NCBI GenBank assembly: GCA_905182855.1
Contig: CAJJDA010000009.1
Location: 124,001-188,000 of the forward strand
Direction: 5' to 3'
Length of the DNA stretch: 64,000 bases
Origin: a gamma proteobacterium HTCC2207
GTDB taxonomy: Bacteria; Pseudomonadota; Gammaproteobacteria; Pseudomonadales; Porticoccaceae
In this document: positions 1-8,690 of the stretch, one piece after another
Layout of the letters: each line of letters begins with the position of its first letter
How positions within the stretch are numbered: position 1 is the stretch's first letter
Notes under the pieces: model-generated
Seen by the model: the letters and a program-made list of their open reading frames with translations, nothing else
What the model was told of the DNA's origin: nothing
Databases searched by the model: none
Translations under genes and position numbers: made by a program

Positions 1-17
1 ACCTCTATTTTTTGCAT
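1..17 (-). CDS. Start of a downstream gene, cut by window edge
   Basis: On the minus strand an ATG at 17 follows a good ribosome-binding site (GGGAG, about 8 bases upstream). It lies 13 bases beyond the stop of the DUF1638 gene, so it looks like the next gene of the same operon. Only five codons (M-Q-K-I-E) are inside the window, so no family can be assigned. In related clusters a corrinoid activation protein or a methylcorrinoid:tetrahydrofolate methyltransferase often sits nearby, but nothing here shows that this is one. Confidence 0.4.
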
Positions 18-30
18 TTTCGTACTCCCA

Positions 31-657
31 CTATGCGTTAAACTTTAAAACTTGTTCTTGCAGGCCTGTCTGAAGGTCACCGTAGCCGCAGGGGACTGTC
101 TCGAACCCCAATGCTAAAAACTCGGCCGCCTTTTGTGCCTGCTGCACCAGCCAGCTGTCCTGCCGCTGCGACAAATAAACAACCTTTGTATAATTGGCAA
201 ATAACTGCGCACGCAACTCGGGATGTTTATCGAGCCGCAGCCCACGGATGATTAAGCGGTCAAAATGTTCGACCAAAAAATCTGTCAGATAAAACGTACC
301 TAAATTCTGCTCAGCCAATTCAGAGAACCGCTGTTCGCCGGCATAAAACGAATAGCAATGCGCGCCAGGTAAGCGCTCGATGCCCTGCATAGACTCTTCA
401 GCAAGAAGAGCATCAATCTGACCACCAGTGCCGCAATCGGCATAGGCAACGAATATATGCTGATACTTTTGCCGGTTTTGCTCGATTTTCAACCGCAACT
501 TCTCAGGAATCAGCTTGGGTCTGTTGTGTAATTCAGCGTCCAGACATTGCAAATCAAACTGCTGCCAACCATTAGCTTTTTGTAACCATACAATCTCTTT
601 GGCCAAAGCGCCGCAGGCGATAACCAATAGTTTTTCCTGAGCCTGAGTTTGGCGCAC
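31..657 (-). CDS. DUF1638 protein of a corrinoid methyltransferase operon
   Basis: This 208-residue protein matches the DUF1638 family over its whole length. It has the N-terminal IACGALAKEI stretch, LHNRP, the YADCGTGG core, LPGAHCYSFYAG, then YLTDFLVEHFDRL and LDKHPELR. The conserved Cys and His residues suggest metal or cofactor handling, but the biochemical role is unknown to me. The start is GTG and shares its first base with the TAG stop of the corrinoid gene (TAGTG), so translation is probably coupled. Family members recur beside MttB-type methyltransferases and their corrinoid proteins, as here, which points to an accessory role in that system. Family assignment is firm; function is open. 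Confidence 0.85.
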   Translation of the reverse strand: MRQTQAQEKLLVIACGALAKEIVWLQKANGWQQFDLQCLDAELHNRPKLIPEKLRLKIEQNRQKYQHIFVAYADCGTGGQIDALLAEESMQGIERLPGAHCYSFYAGEQRFSELAEQNLGTFYLTDFLVEHFDRLIIRGLRLDKHPELRAQLFANYTKVVYLSQRQDSWLVQQAQKAAEFLALGFETVPCGYGDLQTGLQEQVLKFNA

Positions 658-1356
658 TAGGCTGGCTCTAATACTCGACGTTCAGCAACCAAACGAATAG
701 CGGTCGTGGCCGCATCTGCCGCATCACGGCAGTAGGCATCTGCACCAACCGCTAAGCCAAATTCTTCATTGAGAGGAGCCCCGCCAACCATGACAATATA
801 GTTGTCGCGCAAACCCTGATCTTTCAATGCATCCACAACGACTTTCATATAGGGCATAGTGGTGGTTAACAGAGCCGACATTCCCAGAATGTCCGGTTTA
901 TGACGCTCAAGGGCAGCGAAGTAATCTTCGACTGAATTATTAATACCGATATCATGCACCTCAAACCCGGCACCTTCCATCATCATGGATACCAAAGTTT
1001 TTACCAATATCGTGAATATCACCTTTGACGGTGCCAATCACCATAGTGCCGACTGGCCTAGCGCCAGTTTCTGCCAGCAGTGGCTTGAGAATCGCCATGC
1101 CACCCTTCATTGAATTGGCCGACAGCAGGACTTCCGGGACAAACAAAATACCATCACGGAAATCGATGCCGACAATGGTCATGCCGTCGACTAACGCCTT
1201 ACCCAGAACCTGCTCAGGGCTCCAGCCTCGGTTCAACAGAATTTGTGTGCCCTCCTCTATCTCTTCTTTTAGCCCGTCATACAAATCGTCATGCATCTGT
1301 AATACCAGATCCTCATCGGACAGGTCCGCCAAGATAATATCGTCTTCTTCAGACAT
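657..1356 (-). CDS. Corrinoid-binding methyltransferase protein (MttC/MtbC-like), frame broken
   Basis: This is the vitamin B12-carrying partner of the adjacent MttB-like protein: it would accept a methyl group on cob(I)alamin and hand it on. The N-terminal half is the helical B12-binding cap (residues about 10-95). The C-terminal half is a Rossmann-like cobalamin domain with the His-ligand motif GDIHDIGKN, followed by a GxxxDxG-like segment (FEVHDIG) and a SALLTTTM loop. The frame breaks just after GKN near 994-996, where one extra base in an A run shifts it. Removing it gives a continuous product of about 232 residues, normal for the family. A start at 1356 is supported by AGGGGC upstream. 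It lies 29 bases after mttB and overlaps DUF1638 by one base. I regard the break as a probable sequence error. Confidence 0.85.
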
Positions 1357-1385
1357 ATAGTGCCCCTGTTAATATAGCGGTAAAG

Positions 1386-2927
1386 TTAATAATCGCGATC
1401 GGCAAACGACGCTTTACGCCGCGCCATAAAATCTTGTAATGCTTCATCGATCCCAGGGTCTATAGCTGGCGCCTGATAATCATTGAGCATTTTTTTCCAA
1501 AGGGTATTGGCGCGCTGAGCCGTATCCAAAGCACCATCCGCGGTCCACTGTTCAAAACTATTGTTGTCGGCCACCGTGGAGCGGTAAAAAGCCGTTTCAA
1601 AGTTGGCCAACGTATGTGCGGAACCCAGGTAGTGTTTGCCTGGGCCTACTTCTCGCACCGCCTCCATCGCCTGACCGTTTTCAGACATGTCCATGCCACC
1701 GAGCAGAACCCCAATCATGCTGGCCTGATCGCAATCCATAATAAATTTTTCGTAACCCATGGCCAGGCCTCCCTCGAGCCAACCGGCTGTGTGCAGCATA
1801 AAGTTGACGCCTGCCAGTGCCGAAGTTTGCAAGGTATTGGCCGCCTCATAGGCTGCTTGCGCGTCGGGCAGTTTGGAGCCACAAAGACCACCACCACTGC
1901 GAAAGGGAACACCCAGCCGACGTGCCAGTGCGGCAGCGGCATAGACCACCATGCTAGGCTCGGGCGTACCAAAGGTCGGCGCCCCTGTAGCCATTGAGAC
2001 GGCTGCAGCAAAAGTGCCGAAAATTACCGGTGCCCCTGGACGACAAAGCTGAGTGAATGCGATACCCGCTAATGCTTCGGCAAGAATTTGCGTTACCGTA
2101 CCGGCAGTTGTCACTGGTGACATAGCACCGGCAAGAATAAACGGCGAAACAACCGTCGCCTGATTATTGCGGGCATACACTTTTAGGGAACCGAGCATGG
2201 TGGCGTCATAAACCATCGGCGAGTTGACATTGATCAAACTGGTTAACACACAGTTTTGGTCGACAAACTCATCGCCAAATACCAGCTTCGCCATGTCGAC
2301 CGTGTCCTGGGCACGCTCATGATGGGTAACAGAGCCCATAAGTGGCTTATCACTGTATTTGAAATGGGTGTAAATCATGTCGAAGTGACGTTTGTTCACC
2401 GGCAGATCAACTGGCTCACAAATCGTGCCACCAGAATGGTGTAGCCCAGGCGCCATATAGGCAAGCTTTACAAAATTTTCAAAATCTTGGATCGTCGCAT
2501 AACGACGTCCCTCATCGATGTCGTGAACGAAAGGCGAACCATAGGCCGGCACTAATACCGTGCGCTTACCCCCAATAATGACGCTGCGATTAGGGTTGCG
2601 AGCGTGCTGAGTGAATTCTTTTGGCGCGGTCGCCTGAATCAATGAGCGGCATAGTCCTTTCGGAAAATGTACACGGGTACCGCGCACATCGGCACCTGTG
2701 GCTTGCCACAGCGCCAGAGCCTCGGGATCATCCAAAAAGTCGATACCGATCTCTTCCAGTAAAATATCGGCATTGTCTTCGATCAGCTGCAGATTTTCCT
2801 CGCTGAGATATTCAAAATAAGGAATTTTGCGCTCGATAAATGCGGCCTGTTCGACCACTGTATTTTCGCGCGCTTCTCTTCGCCCATCGCGACCACCACC
2901 TTTTCTTCGACCAGTTCTTTCAGTCAT
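1386..2927 (-). CDS. MttB-family (non-pyrrolysine) quaternary amine:corrinoid methyltransferase
   Basis: This 513-residue member of the trimethylamine methyltransferase family (MttB, TIM barrel) is expected to demethylate a quaternary or tertiary amine and pass the methyl group to the neighbouring corrinoid protein. Family features include the N-terminal ENLQLIEDNADILLEEIGI helix, the VPAYGSPF segment, ICEPVDLP, and a Gly-rich GGGLCGSKLPDAQAAYE stretch around residues 343-359. No in-frame amber codon occurs, so it belongs to the non-pyrrolysine branch, whose characterised members act on glycine betaine, proline betaine or carnitine. A basic, Gly-rich N-terminus (residues 5-20) precedes the fold. 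ATG at 2927 follows GGGGGA. The dimethylglycine dehydrogenase upstream favours glycine betaine as substrate, but this is inference. Confidence 0.88.
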   Translation of the reverse strand: MTERTGRRKGGGRDGRREARENTVVEQAAFIERKIPYFEYLSEENLQLIEDNADILLEEIGIDFLDDPEALALWQATGADVRGTRVHFPKGLCRSLIQATAPKEFTQHARNPNRSVIIGGKRTVLVPAYGSPFVHDIDEGRRYATIQDFENFVKLAYMAPGLHHSGGTICEPVDLPVNKRHFDMIYTHFKYSDKPLMGSVTHHERAQDTVDMAKLVFGDEFVDQNCVLTSLINVNSPMVYDATMLGSLKVYARNNQATVVSPFILAGAMSPVTTAGTVTQILAEALAGIAFTQLCRPGAPVIFGTFAAAVSMATGAPTFGTPEPSMVVYAAAALARRLGVPFRSGGGLCGSKLPDAQAAYEAANTLQTSALAGVNFMLHTAGWLEGGLAMGYEKFIMDCDQASMIGVLLGGMDMSENGQAMEAVREVGPGKHYLGSAHTLANFETAFYRSTVADNNSFEQWTADGALDTAQRANTLWKKMLNDYQAPAIDPGIDEALQDFMARRKASFADRDY

Positions 2928-3129
2928 TAAATATCCCCCACTTGAGAGCCTAGAACTCTCTTATCAATAGACCTTTATTCAGCGCAGTTTGTGCCTGTTT
3001 TTAACTTCTCGCATCCAGTTTTGCGACGCGGCAATATCAGTCCGCGACGCGCCTGAAATGAAGCCATAATATTTCCTTTGCTACCCCTTGGGCGGCGTGA
3101 TGAAATCTAAGCGTTTCGGAGCCCCTAAT
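2928..3129 (-). other. Leader between dimethylglycine dehydrogenase and mttB
   Basis: This 202-base gap separates two same-strand genes. It contains one short reading frame (2975-3067) behind a good ribosome-binding site, and a weak inverted repeat (GAGAG/CTCTC) just upstream of the mttB ribosome-binding site. I see no clear promoter and no cobalamin riboswitch signature. It could hold an internal promoter or processing site that gives mttB separate expression. Confidence 0.4.
2975..3067 (-). CDS. Possible small protein, 30 residues
   Basis: On the minus strand an ATG at 3067 lies six bases after AAAGGA and opens a 30-codon frame ending in TAA. The product would be basic, starting M-A-S-F-Q-A-R-R-G, with two cysteines. 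It lies in the gap between the dehydrogenase and mttB genes. Apart from the ribosome-binding site nothing supports it, and I recognise no family. It could be a leader peptide or chance. Confidence 0.2.
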   Translation of the reverse strand: MASFQARRGLILPRRKTGCEKLKTGTNCAE

Positions 3130-5643
3130 TTAGCTGCGCAGGGCTGTGTTATCGGGATCAAATGCCGACTCTTCAATCACTGTGGCGGCATAGCGCTGAC
3201 CAAGAATTTCAATCTCCAATTGAGTACCAATGGCCGCATATTCTGCCTTGATTAGGCCCAGCGCTAGTGATTTCTGGGTTCGGAAACCGTAGCCCCCAGA
3301 TGTTGCGCGCCCAACTAGCAGACCGTCGCAATAAAGACCTTCGGAGCCGCGGGCGTCGGCATCAGTAACCCCGTGCACCTCAAGTGTCGCAAAACTGTTA
3401 ACAAAACCCCGAGTCTGCCACGCCAGAAGTGCCTGCTTGCCGACGAAGTCGCATTCTTTATCCAGCTTTACAAAACGATCAAGTCCAGACTCCAGAGCGG
3501 AATACTCAATCGACATTTCACGGGGAATCAATCGGTACGATTTTTCTAACCGCATACTGTCCATCGCGCGTATACCGAAAGGTTTAATATCAAATTCAGC
3601 ACCGACCTTCATCAGTTCATCAAAGATATAGTTCTGCATCTCGATGGGATGATGTAATTCCCAGCCCAGCTCACCGACAAAGTTAACCCTGAGAGCCTCG
3701 GCTTGGGCATAACCCACATTGATTGATTTTCCCGTCAGCCATTTAAAATTTTCATTGCTAAGGTCGGCATCGGTAAGCTTTTGTAATACCTCTCTGGACC
3801 TAGGTCCGGCCAGTACCAGTACACCCATTTGGGTGGTGATTTTCTGCAATGCGACGGAGCCATCGTTAGGCACCAGCTTAGTCAGACAATCCCAATCATG
3901 ACGCTCATTAGCACCCGCAAAAACGAGGTAATAACTATTCTTAGCCCGCTTATAAATCGTGAACTCTGCTCGCACACCGCCATTTTTCGACAACATATGG
4001 CACAGGCCTATACGACCGATAGCTTTGGGAACGTTATTAGCTACTACAGAATTTAGCCAGGCTTCTGAGCCGCGGCCCGTAACTGTCGCCTTAGAGAAAG
4101 CAGACATGTCCAGCAGGCCAACCTTGTTGGTGACATGGAGGCATTCCTGACCAACAAAATCAAAGTAGTTGGAGCGGCGAAAGCTGTTCTTCTCAACAAT
4201 GCGACCATCTGTAGTGGCCCCCGAATGGTTCTTATTCCAAAGCGTGTCGTCTTTATTGAGGTCTGCCTCAGACAGTGAATAGCCTGGAGGCGCAAACCAA
4301 TTAGGCCGCTCCCATCCATACACTGATCCGAATACCGCGCCCAAATCTTTCATGCGGTCATAACAGGGCGCTGTCTTTAATGGCCTAGCAGCGCTACGCT
4401 CTTCATCAGGGTAGTGATTTTTAAATACATGGTCGTAGGCTTCTTCATTTTTCGCACGAAGATAACCTCGGGTTGCGTAGGGACCAAAACGACGCGGGTC
4501 AACGCCCATCATGTCAACGGTAGGCTCACCATCTACAATCCATTCAGCCAACTGCCAACCAGCACCGCCAGCCGCGGTAATACCAAAACTGTGCCCCTCG
4601 TTAAGCCAAAAGTTTTTAAGGCCCCAGGCCGGCCCAACGATAGGGTTACCGTCTGGCGTATAGGCAATAGCGCCGTTATAAACAGTCTTAACACCCACCT
4701 CAGCAAATGCGGGAACCCGTTTCATGCAGGCTTCGATATGCGGCATTAGGCGATCGAGGTCACCGTTGAATAGTTCGTATTCCGACTGATCGCTAGGACC
4801 CTCTACATAACAGCAGGGCGCTCCCTCTTCGTAGGGACCGAGAATAAAGCCCCCCGCCTCTTCTCGCAGATAGTAACCAGCATCGGGTTCTCTAAGGACA
4901 GCTTGCTCAGGCTTGCCAGCGGCTTTACGAGCCAAAATATCCGGGTGCGGGTCGGTCACAATATATTGGTGCTCGACAGGAATAACTGGAATATCTAGGC
5001 CGACCATCTGCCCGGTTTTACGTGCAAAATTGCCTGTGCAGCACACCACATGCTCACAGTGAATGTCCCCTTTGTCCGTTTTTACAATCCAACTATCATC
5101 CGGCTGAGCTTCTAAATCCAGCACCACAGTATTACGGTAAATTTCTGCACCACGGCTACGGGCGCCTTTCGCCAGCGCCTGCGTTAAATCGGCCGACTGA
5201 ATATAACCATCATCCGGATGCTGAATCGCGCCGATAACCCCATCAACATTGCACATAGGCCAGGTCTCTTTAACCTGTTCAGGAGTCAGAAAATTAACTT
5301 CCACACCCACGGTCTGTGCTATCCCAGCATAGTATTTATATTCATCCATACGATCTTCTGTAGACGCCAAACGGATATTCGACACCACACTAAAGCCAAC
5401 GTTTTGACCCGTTTCTTTTTCCAATTCATGATAAAAATCAACTGAGTACTGATGTAGCTTGCCGACCGAATAGCTCATATTAAATAGCGGCAATAAACCT
5501 GCTGCATGCCAAGTAGAGCCGGAGGTCAGTTCTTTGCGCTCAACCAACACAACGTCTGTCCATCCTTTTTTGGCCAAATGATACAACGTGCTGACACCGA
5601 CCACACCACCACCGACTACCACTACTTTTGCATGTTTTTTCAT
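3130..5643 (-). CDS. Dimethylglycine/sarcosine dehydrogenase-like flavoprotein (DAO + GcvT domains)
   Basis: This 837-residue protein resembles mitochondrial dimethylglycine dehydrogenase from end to end. Residues 5-370 form the FAD-dependent DAO domain, with the dinucleotide motif VVVGGGVVGVSTLYHL and SGSTWHAAGL, whose His46 matches the covalent FAD attachment residue of the family. An FAO_M linker follows (about 375-430), then a GcvT aminomethyltransferase fold (about 460-735) and a GcvT C-terminal barrel ending near residue 830. The expected reaction is oxidative N-demethylation of dimethylglycine or sarcosine, with the C1 unit captured as 5,10-methylene-tetrahydrofolate. It is the first gene of the minus-strand methyltransferase operon and is divergent from fhs, another tetrahydrofolate enzyme. 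Which of the two substrates it prefers cannot be decided from sequence alone. Confidence 0.87.
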   Translation of the reverse strand: MKKHAKVVVVGGGVVGVSTLYHLAKKGWTDVVLVERKELTSGSTWHAAGLLPLFNMSYSVGKLHQYSVDFYHELEKETGQNVGFSVVSNIRLASTEDRMDEYKYYAGIAQTVGVEVNFLTPEQVKETWPMCNVDGVIGAIQHPDDGYIQSADLTQALAKGARSRGAEIYRNTVVLDLEAQPDDSWIVKTDKGDIHCEHVVCCTGNFARKTGQMVGLDIPVIPVEHQYIVTDPHPDILARKAAGKPEQAVLREPDAGYYLREEAGGFILGPYEEGAPCCYVEGPSDQSEYELFNGDLDRLMPHIEACMKRVPAFAEVGVKTVYNGAIAYTPDGNPIVGPAWGLKNFWLNEGHSFGITAAGGAGWQLAEWIVDGEPTVDMMGVDPRRFGPYATRGYLRAKNEEAYDHVFKNHYPDEERSAARPLKTAPCYDRMKDLGAVFGSVYGWERPNWFAPPGYSLSEADLNKDDTLWNKNHSGATTDGRIVEKNSFRRSNYFDFVGQECLHVTNKVGLLDMSAFSKATVTGRGSEAWLNSVVANNVPKAIGRIGLCHMLSKNGGVRAEFTIYKRAKNSYYLVFAGANERHDWDCLTKLVPNDGSVALQKITTQMGVLVLAGPRSREVLQKLTDADLSNENFKWLTGKSINVGYAQAEALRVNFVGELGWELHHPIEMQNYIFDELMKVGAEFDIKPFGIRAMDSMRLEKSYRLIPREMSIEYSALESGLDRFVKLDKECDFVGKQALLAWQTRGFVNSFATLEVHGVTDADARGSEGLYCDGLLVGRATSGGYGFRTQKSLALGLIKAEYAAIGTQLEIEILGQRYAATVIEESAFDPDNTALRS

Positions 5644-5915
5644 ACTCGTCTCTCAGGCGCCCACTTTGCATTTATTTTTGCAGTTTAACTGGCAAGACTG
5701 GTCCGATAGGGCGCAATTACGACAAATATATATCATCCACCGCCACTGTAAAATCAGTCTCTATACGCCGCCATAGTCGTTTTTAGAACACCATTTGCCG
5801 GTCTCAGAAAGCCATCGACAATGTGCTTTACGGAAGATGTCAGCTCATGATTACCGCTCGATCCAAGGGTGCCATTGTGTGCCAACTATTAGCCTAATTA
5901 TTGGAGCAAGACTCA
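5644..5915. promoter_or_regulatory. Divergent control region between dehydrogenase operon and fhs
   Basis: These 272 bases separate the two divergent transcription units of the C1 module and must contain both promoters unless fhs is read from elsewhere. I found no gene, no convincing -35/-10 pair and no clear riboswitch fold. The only well-defined element is GGAG at 5903-5906, which places the fhs start at the ATG at 5916 rather than the TTG at 5901. A shared regulator site here is plausible but not visible. Confidence 0.45.
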
Positions 5916-7583
5916 ATGAGTGACATCGAGATCGCCCGCAACGCCAGCACCCAACCCATTGCCGATGTGGCTGCCAAACTAGGCATCCCTGACACCGCAT
6001 TAATTCCCTACGGCAGAACCAAGGCGAAACTCAGCCCAGACTATCTAGCCAATCTAAAGGACCGTCCAGACGGCAAACTTATTCTTGTCACTGCAATTAC
6101 TCCAACGCCAGCAGGTGAAGGTAAAACTACAACCTCTGTAGGTCTTACTGATGGGTTAAATCGCATTGGTAAAAAAGCATTGGTCTGTCTTCGTGAGCCC
6201 AGTCTGGGCCCTTGCTTTGGCATGAAAGGCGGCGCTGCGGGCGGTGGCTATGCTCAGGTCGTACCCATGGAAGATATCAACCTGCACTTTACCGGTGATT
6301 TTCATGCCATAGGTGCCGCCCACAATCTTCTGTCGGCACTAATAGACAATCATATCCACTGGGGCAATAGTCTTGAAATCGATGCTAGACGAATCGTGTG
6401 GAAGCGAGTCGCCGACATGAATGATCGCGCTTTGCGCAGTATTAATTGTGGCCTCGGCGGCCCCGGCAATGGCTTCCCAAGGCAGGATGGCTATGACATT
6501 ACCGTCGCGTCTGAGGTGATGGCTATCTTCTGCCTCGCGACAGATTTAGATGATCTCAAAGCTCGCCTGAACAAAATTGTTATAGGCTACACTCGCGATC
6601 ACAAACCCGTTCACGCCAGCGACATAAACGCGACCGGCGCTATGACTGTACTGCTAAAAGACGCTGTGGCGCCTAATTTGGTGCAGACGTTGGAGAACAA
6701 TCCCGCCATCATCCACGGCGGTCCCTTTGCCAATATTGCCCACGGCTGTAACTCTGTAATCGCCACTAAAGCGGGTTTAAAGATGGCCGATTATGTGGTC
6801 ACAGAGGCCGGCTTTGGCGCGGATCTGGGTGCTGAGAAATTCTTTGATATTAAGTGCCGCTCTGCGGGACTGAACCCAGATGTGGCTGTCATAGTTGCCA
6901 CCACACGTGCGTTAAAGATGCACGGCGGCGTCAGTAAAGAGGACTTGGATAAAGAAGACCTAGCGGCCCTTTCTGAGGGCTGCTCAAATCTCGTCCGCCA
7001 TATTGAGAATGTAAAATCTTTCGGTGTTCCGGTGGTGGTTGGTATCAATCGATTCACCTCAGATACTGACGCCGAAATTGAATTGATTAAAGCGCTCTCT
7101 ATGGCCAATGGCGTCAAAGCCGTTGACTGCACACACTGGGCCGATGGTAGCGCAGGCACCGAGGAGTTGGCTCAGGAGGTGGTTGCTCTGGCTGACTCTG
7201 GGGCAGCCAGTTTTGCTCCACTGTACGTAGATGATATGCCAATCTGGGACAAAATAAAGACTGTTGCCACTCGACTCTATCGCGCAGATGATATCATTGC
7301 TGACCAAAAAATTCGTAATCAGATTCGCGACTTACAAGAGAACGGCTACGGCCATTTCCCAGTCTGTATCGCCAAGACCCAATACAGTTTCTCCACCGAC
7401 CCCAACCTTAAGGGTGCGCCCAACAATCATGTGGTTGCGATTAGAGAGATTAGTTTGTCTGCAGGCGCAGGATTCATTGTTGTGGTGTGTGGAGATATAA
7501 TGACGATGCCTGGATTGCCTCGGGTGCCCGCGGCAAACAGTATTGATATAGATGCTAAGGGTGAGGTAGTCGGGCTTTTTTAA
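5916..7583 (+). CDS. fhs: Formate-tetrahydrofolate ligase
   Basis: Fhs joins formate to tetrahydrofolate with ATP, giving 10-formyl-tetrahydrofolate, and can run in reverse to make ATP and formate from oxidised C1 units. The 555-residue product has the family length and the P-loop-like [12 protein letters not shown] at residues 62-73. [19 protein letters not shown] and the HFTGDFHAI segment follow, and the C-terminus has [12 protein letters not shown] frame is open from a TTG at 5901, but the GGAG at 5903-5906 supports the ATG at 5916. It is divergent from the dimethylglycine dehydrogenase-like gene, so its likely role is handling C1 units released by methylated-amine breakdown. The family assignment is secure. 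Confidence 0.96.
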   Translation: MSDIEIARNASTQPIADVAAKLGIPDTALIPYGRTKAKLSPDYLANLKDRPDGKLILVTAITPTPAGEGKTTTSVGLTDGLNRIGKKALVCLREPSLGPCFGMKGGAAGGGYAQVVPMEDINLHFTGDFHAIGAAHNLLSALIDNHIHWGNSLEIDARRIVWKRVADMNDRALRSINCGLGGPGNGFPRQDGYDITVASEVMAIFCLATDLDDLKARLNKIVIGYTRDHKPVHASDINATGAMTVLLKDAVAPNLVQTLENNPAIIHGGPFANIAHGCNSVIATKAGLKMADYVVTEAGFGADLGAEKFFDIKCRSAGLNPDVAVIVATTRALKMHGGVSKEDLDKEDLAALSEGCSNLVRHIENVKSFGVPVVVGINRFTSDTDAEIELIKALSMANGVKAVDCTHWADGSAGTEELAQEVVALADSGAASFAPLYVDDMPIWDKIKTVATRLYRADDIIADQKIRNQIRDLQENGYGHFPVCIAKTQYSFSTDPNLKGAPNNHVVAIREISLSAGAGFIVVVCGDIMTMPGLPRVPAANSIDIDAKGEVVGLF

Positions 7584-7673
7584 GCGATAATTGGGCAGCA
7601 CTCTAGGGACTTTTGATTTAACATTGGTCACAAAAACTGTAAGCTGTCGGCCTACCGTTTTTTAGAGCCTAAC

Positions 7674-8621
7674 GTGTCTGAACCCTTTTCATATCCGCCC
7701 TTTCGCCCGAGAGATAATGAGCAAAATCCGCCTGAGCCGGCCGCTGTTCAGGCCCTCAAATCCTCTCTGTTTAAATGCCCAAGCTGCTCCAGCAACTTAG
7801 GTCAGCCCACCGAGGGTCAGGTGAATACCTACCAATGCGCTAATCGGCACTGTTTTGATATAGCCAAAGAAGGTTATGTTAATTTACTGCTGGCCCAGCG
7901 CCGACGAAGTACAAAACCTGGCGACAGCGATGAGATGATACGCAGTCGACAGCGCTTTTTAAACGCCGGTTACTATCAGCCGTTAGCCGATGCCATTACC
8001 CAAAAGGTACAGCAGTTTGGAGCCCATCAACGGGTTTTGGATATCGGTTGCGGTGAGGGTTATTACCTACAACAGCTGCGCACTAGCGCCTCTGACATTC
8101 AGCTCTATGGTATTGATATTTCGAAAACGGCCGTGCGCTTGGCTGCCAAGCGTAAACTGAATGCCCAACTTGCGGTCGACAGCGCCTTTAATATTCCGCT
8201 TATCGATAGCTCGATCAATACGGCGATCTCGGTGTTTTCACCCATTAGCGCCATCGAAACCGCACGGGTACTGACCCCCAAGGGGCGACTAATCATGGTG
8301 GGCCCAGGTGCAAAGCATCTGGCTGGGCTAACGGCACACATCTATGAAAACACCGTTCCTCATCAGGGTAATCCCTTCAATACTACGGCAACTGACAGCG
8401 AATTTAACCTGCTTGAAACTCTTGAACTTGAACAAGAAATTACCGTTAGACTATCTGATATCGAAGATCTTTTGAAGATGACCCCCTACTATTGGTATGC
8501 CCGTCCAGAACAGCAGCAGACCATCTGTGCATTAAAAGAATTAACCACAACCGTTCATTTTGTGATTCACATTTATGCACCGAAAGAAGCAGCCGACCTA
8601 TCGCCGATTGCGGATCAATAA
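7674..8621 (+). CDS. rlmA: 23S rRNA (guanine-745-N1)-methyltransferase
   Basis: RlmA methylates N1 of G745 in helix 35 of 23S rRNA using S-adenosylmethionine. The 315-residue product starts with an unconserved tail of about 30 residues. A zinc-binding module of the family follows: CPSC, then C and HC before FDIAKEGYVNLL. After GDSDEMIRSRQRFL and AGYYQPL comes the Rossmann methyltransferase domain with motif I VLDIGCGEGYY around residue 120. The C-terminal MTPYYWYARPE is also typical. The start is GTG at 7674 with no strong ribosome-binding site; a later start is possible because the first 30 residues are not conserved. It stands alone between fhs and the convergent GST gene. Confidence 0.92.
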   Translation: MSEPFSYPPFRPRDNEQNPPEPAAVQALKSSLFKCPSCSSNLGQPTEGQVNTYQCANRHCFDIAKEGYVNLLLAQRRRSTKPGDSDEMIRSRQRFLNAGYYQPLADAITQKVQQFGAHQRVLDIGCGEGYYLQQLRTSASDIQLYGIDISKTAVRLAAKRKLNAQLAVDSAFNIPLIDSSINTAISVFSPISAIETARVLTPKGRLIMVGPGAKHLAGLTAHIYENTVPHQGNPFNTTATDSEFNLLETLELEQEITVRLSDIEDLLKMTPYYWYARPEQQQTICALKELTTTVHFVIHIYAPKEAADLSPIADQ

Positions 8622-8690
8622 CCGTCAATAGGAGTCTGTCAGTTTTTGTCTTCACTGCCATCTGTGACGCCATTACGATGTTAGTGGGCC

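Noticed and set aside
1386-2927. Pyrrolysine-dependent trimethylamine methyltransferase
   Set aside because: The complete frame has no in-frame TAG, and no pyl genes are in view; the family branch is non-pyrrolysine.
5644-5915. Glycine, tetrahydrofolate or cobalamin riboswitch before the C1 genes
   Set aside because: I could not find the conserved core sequences of these classes; absence cannot be proven without a covariance search.
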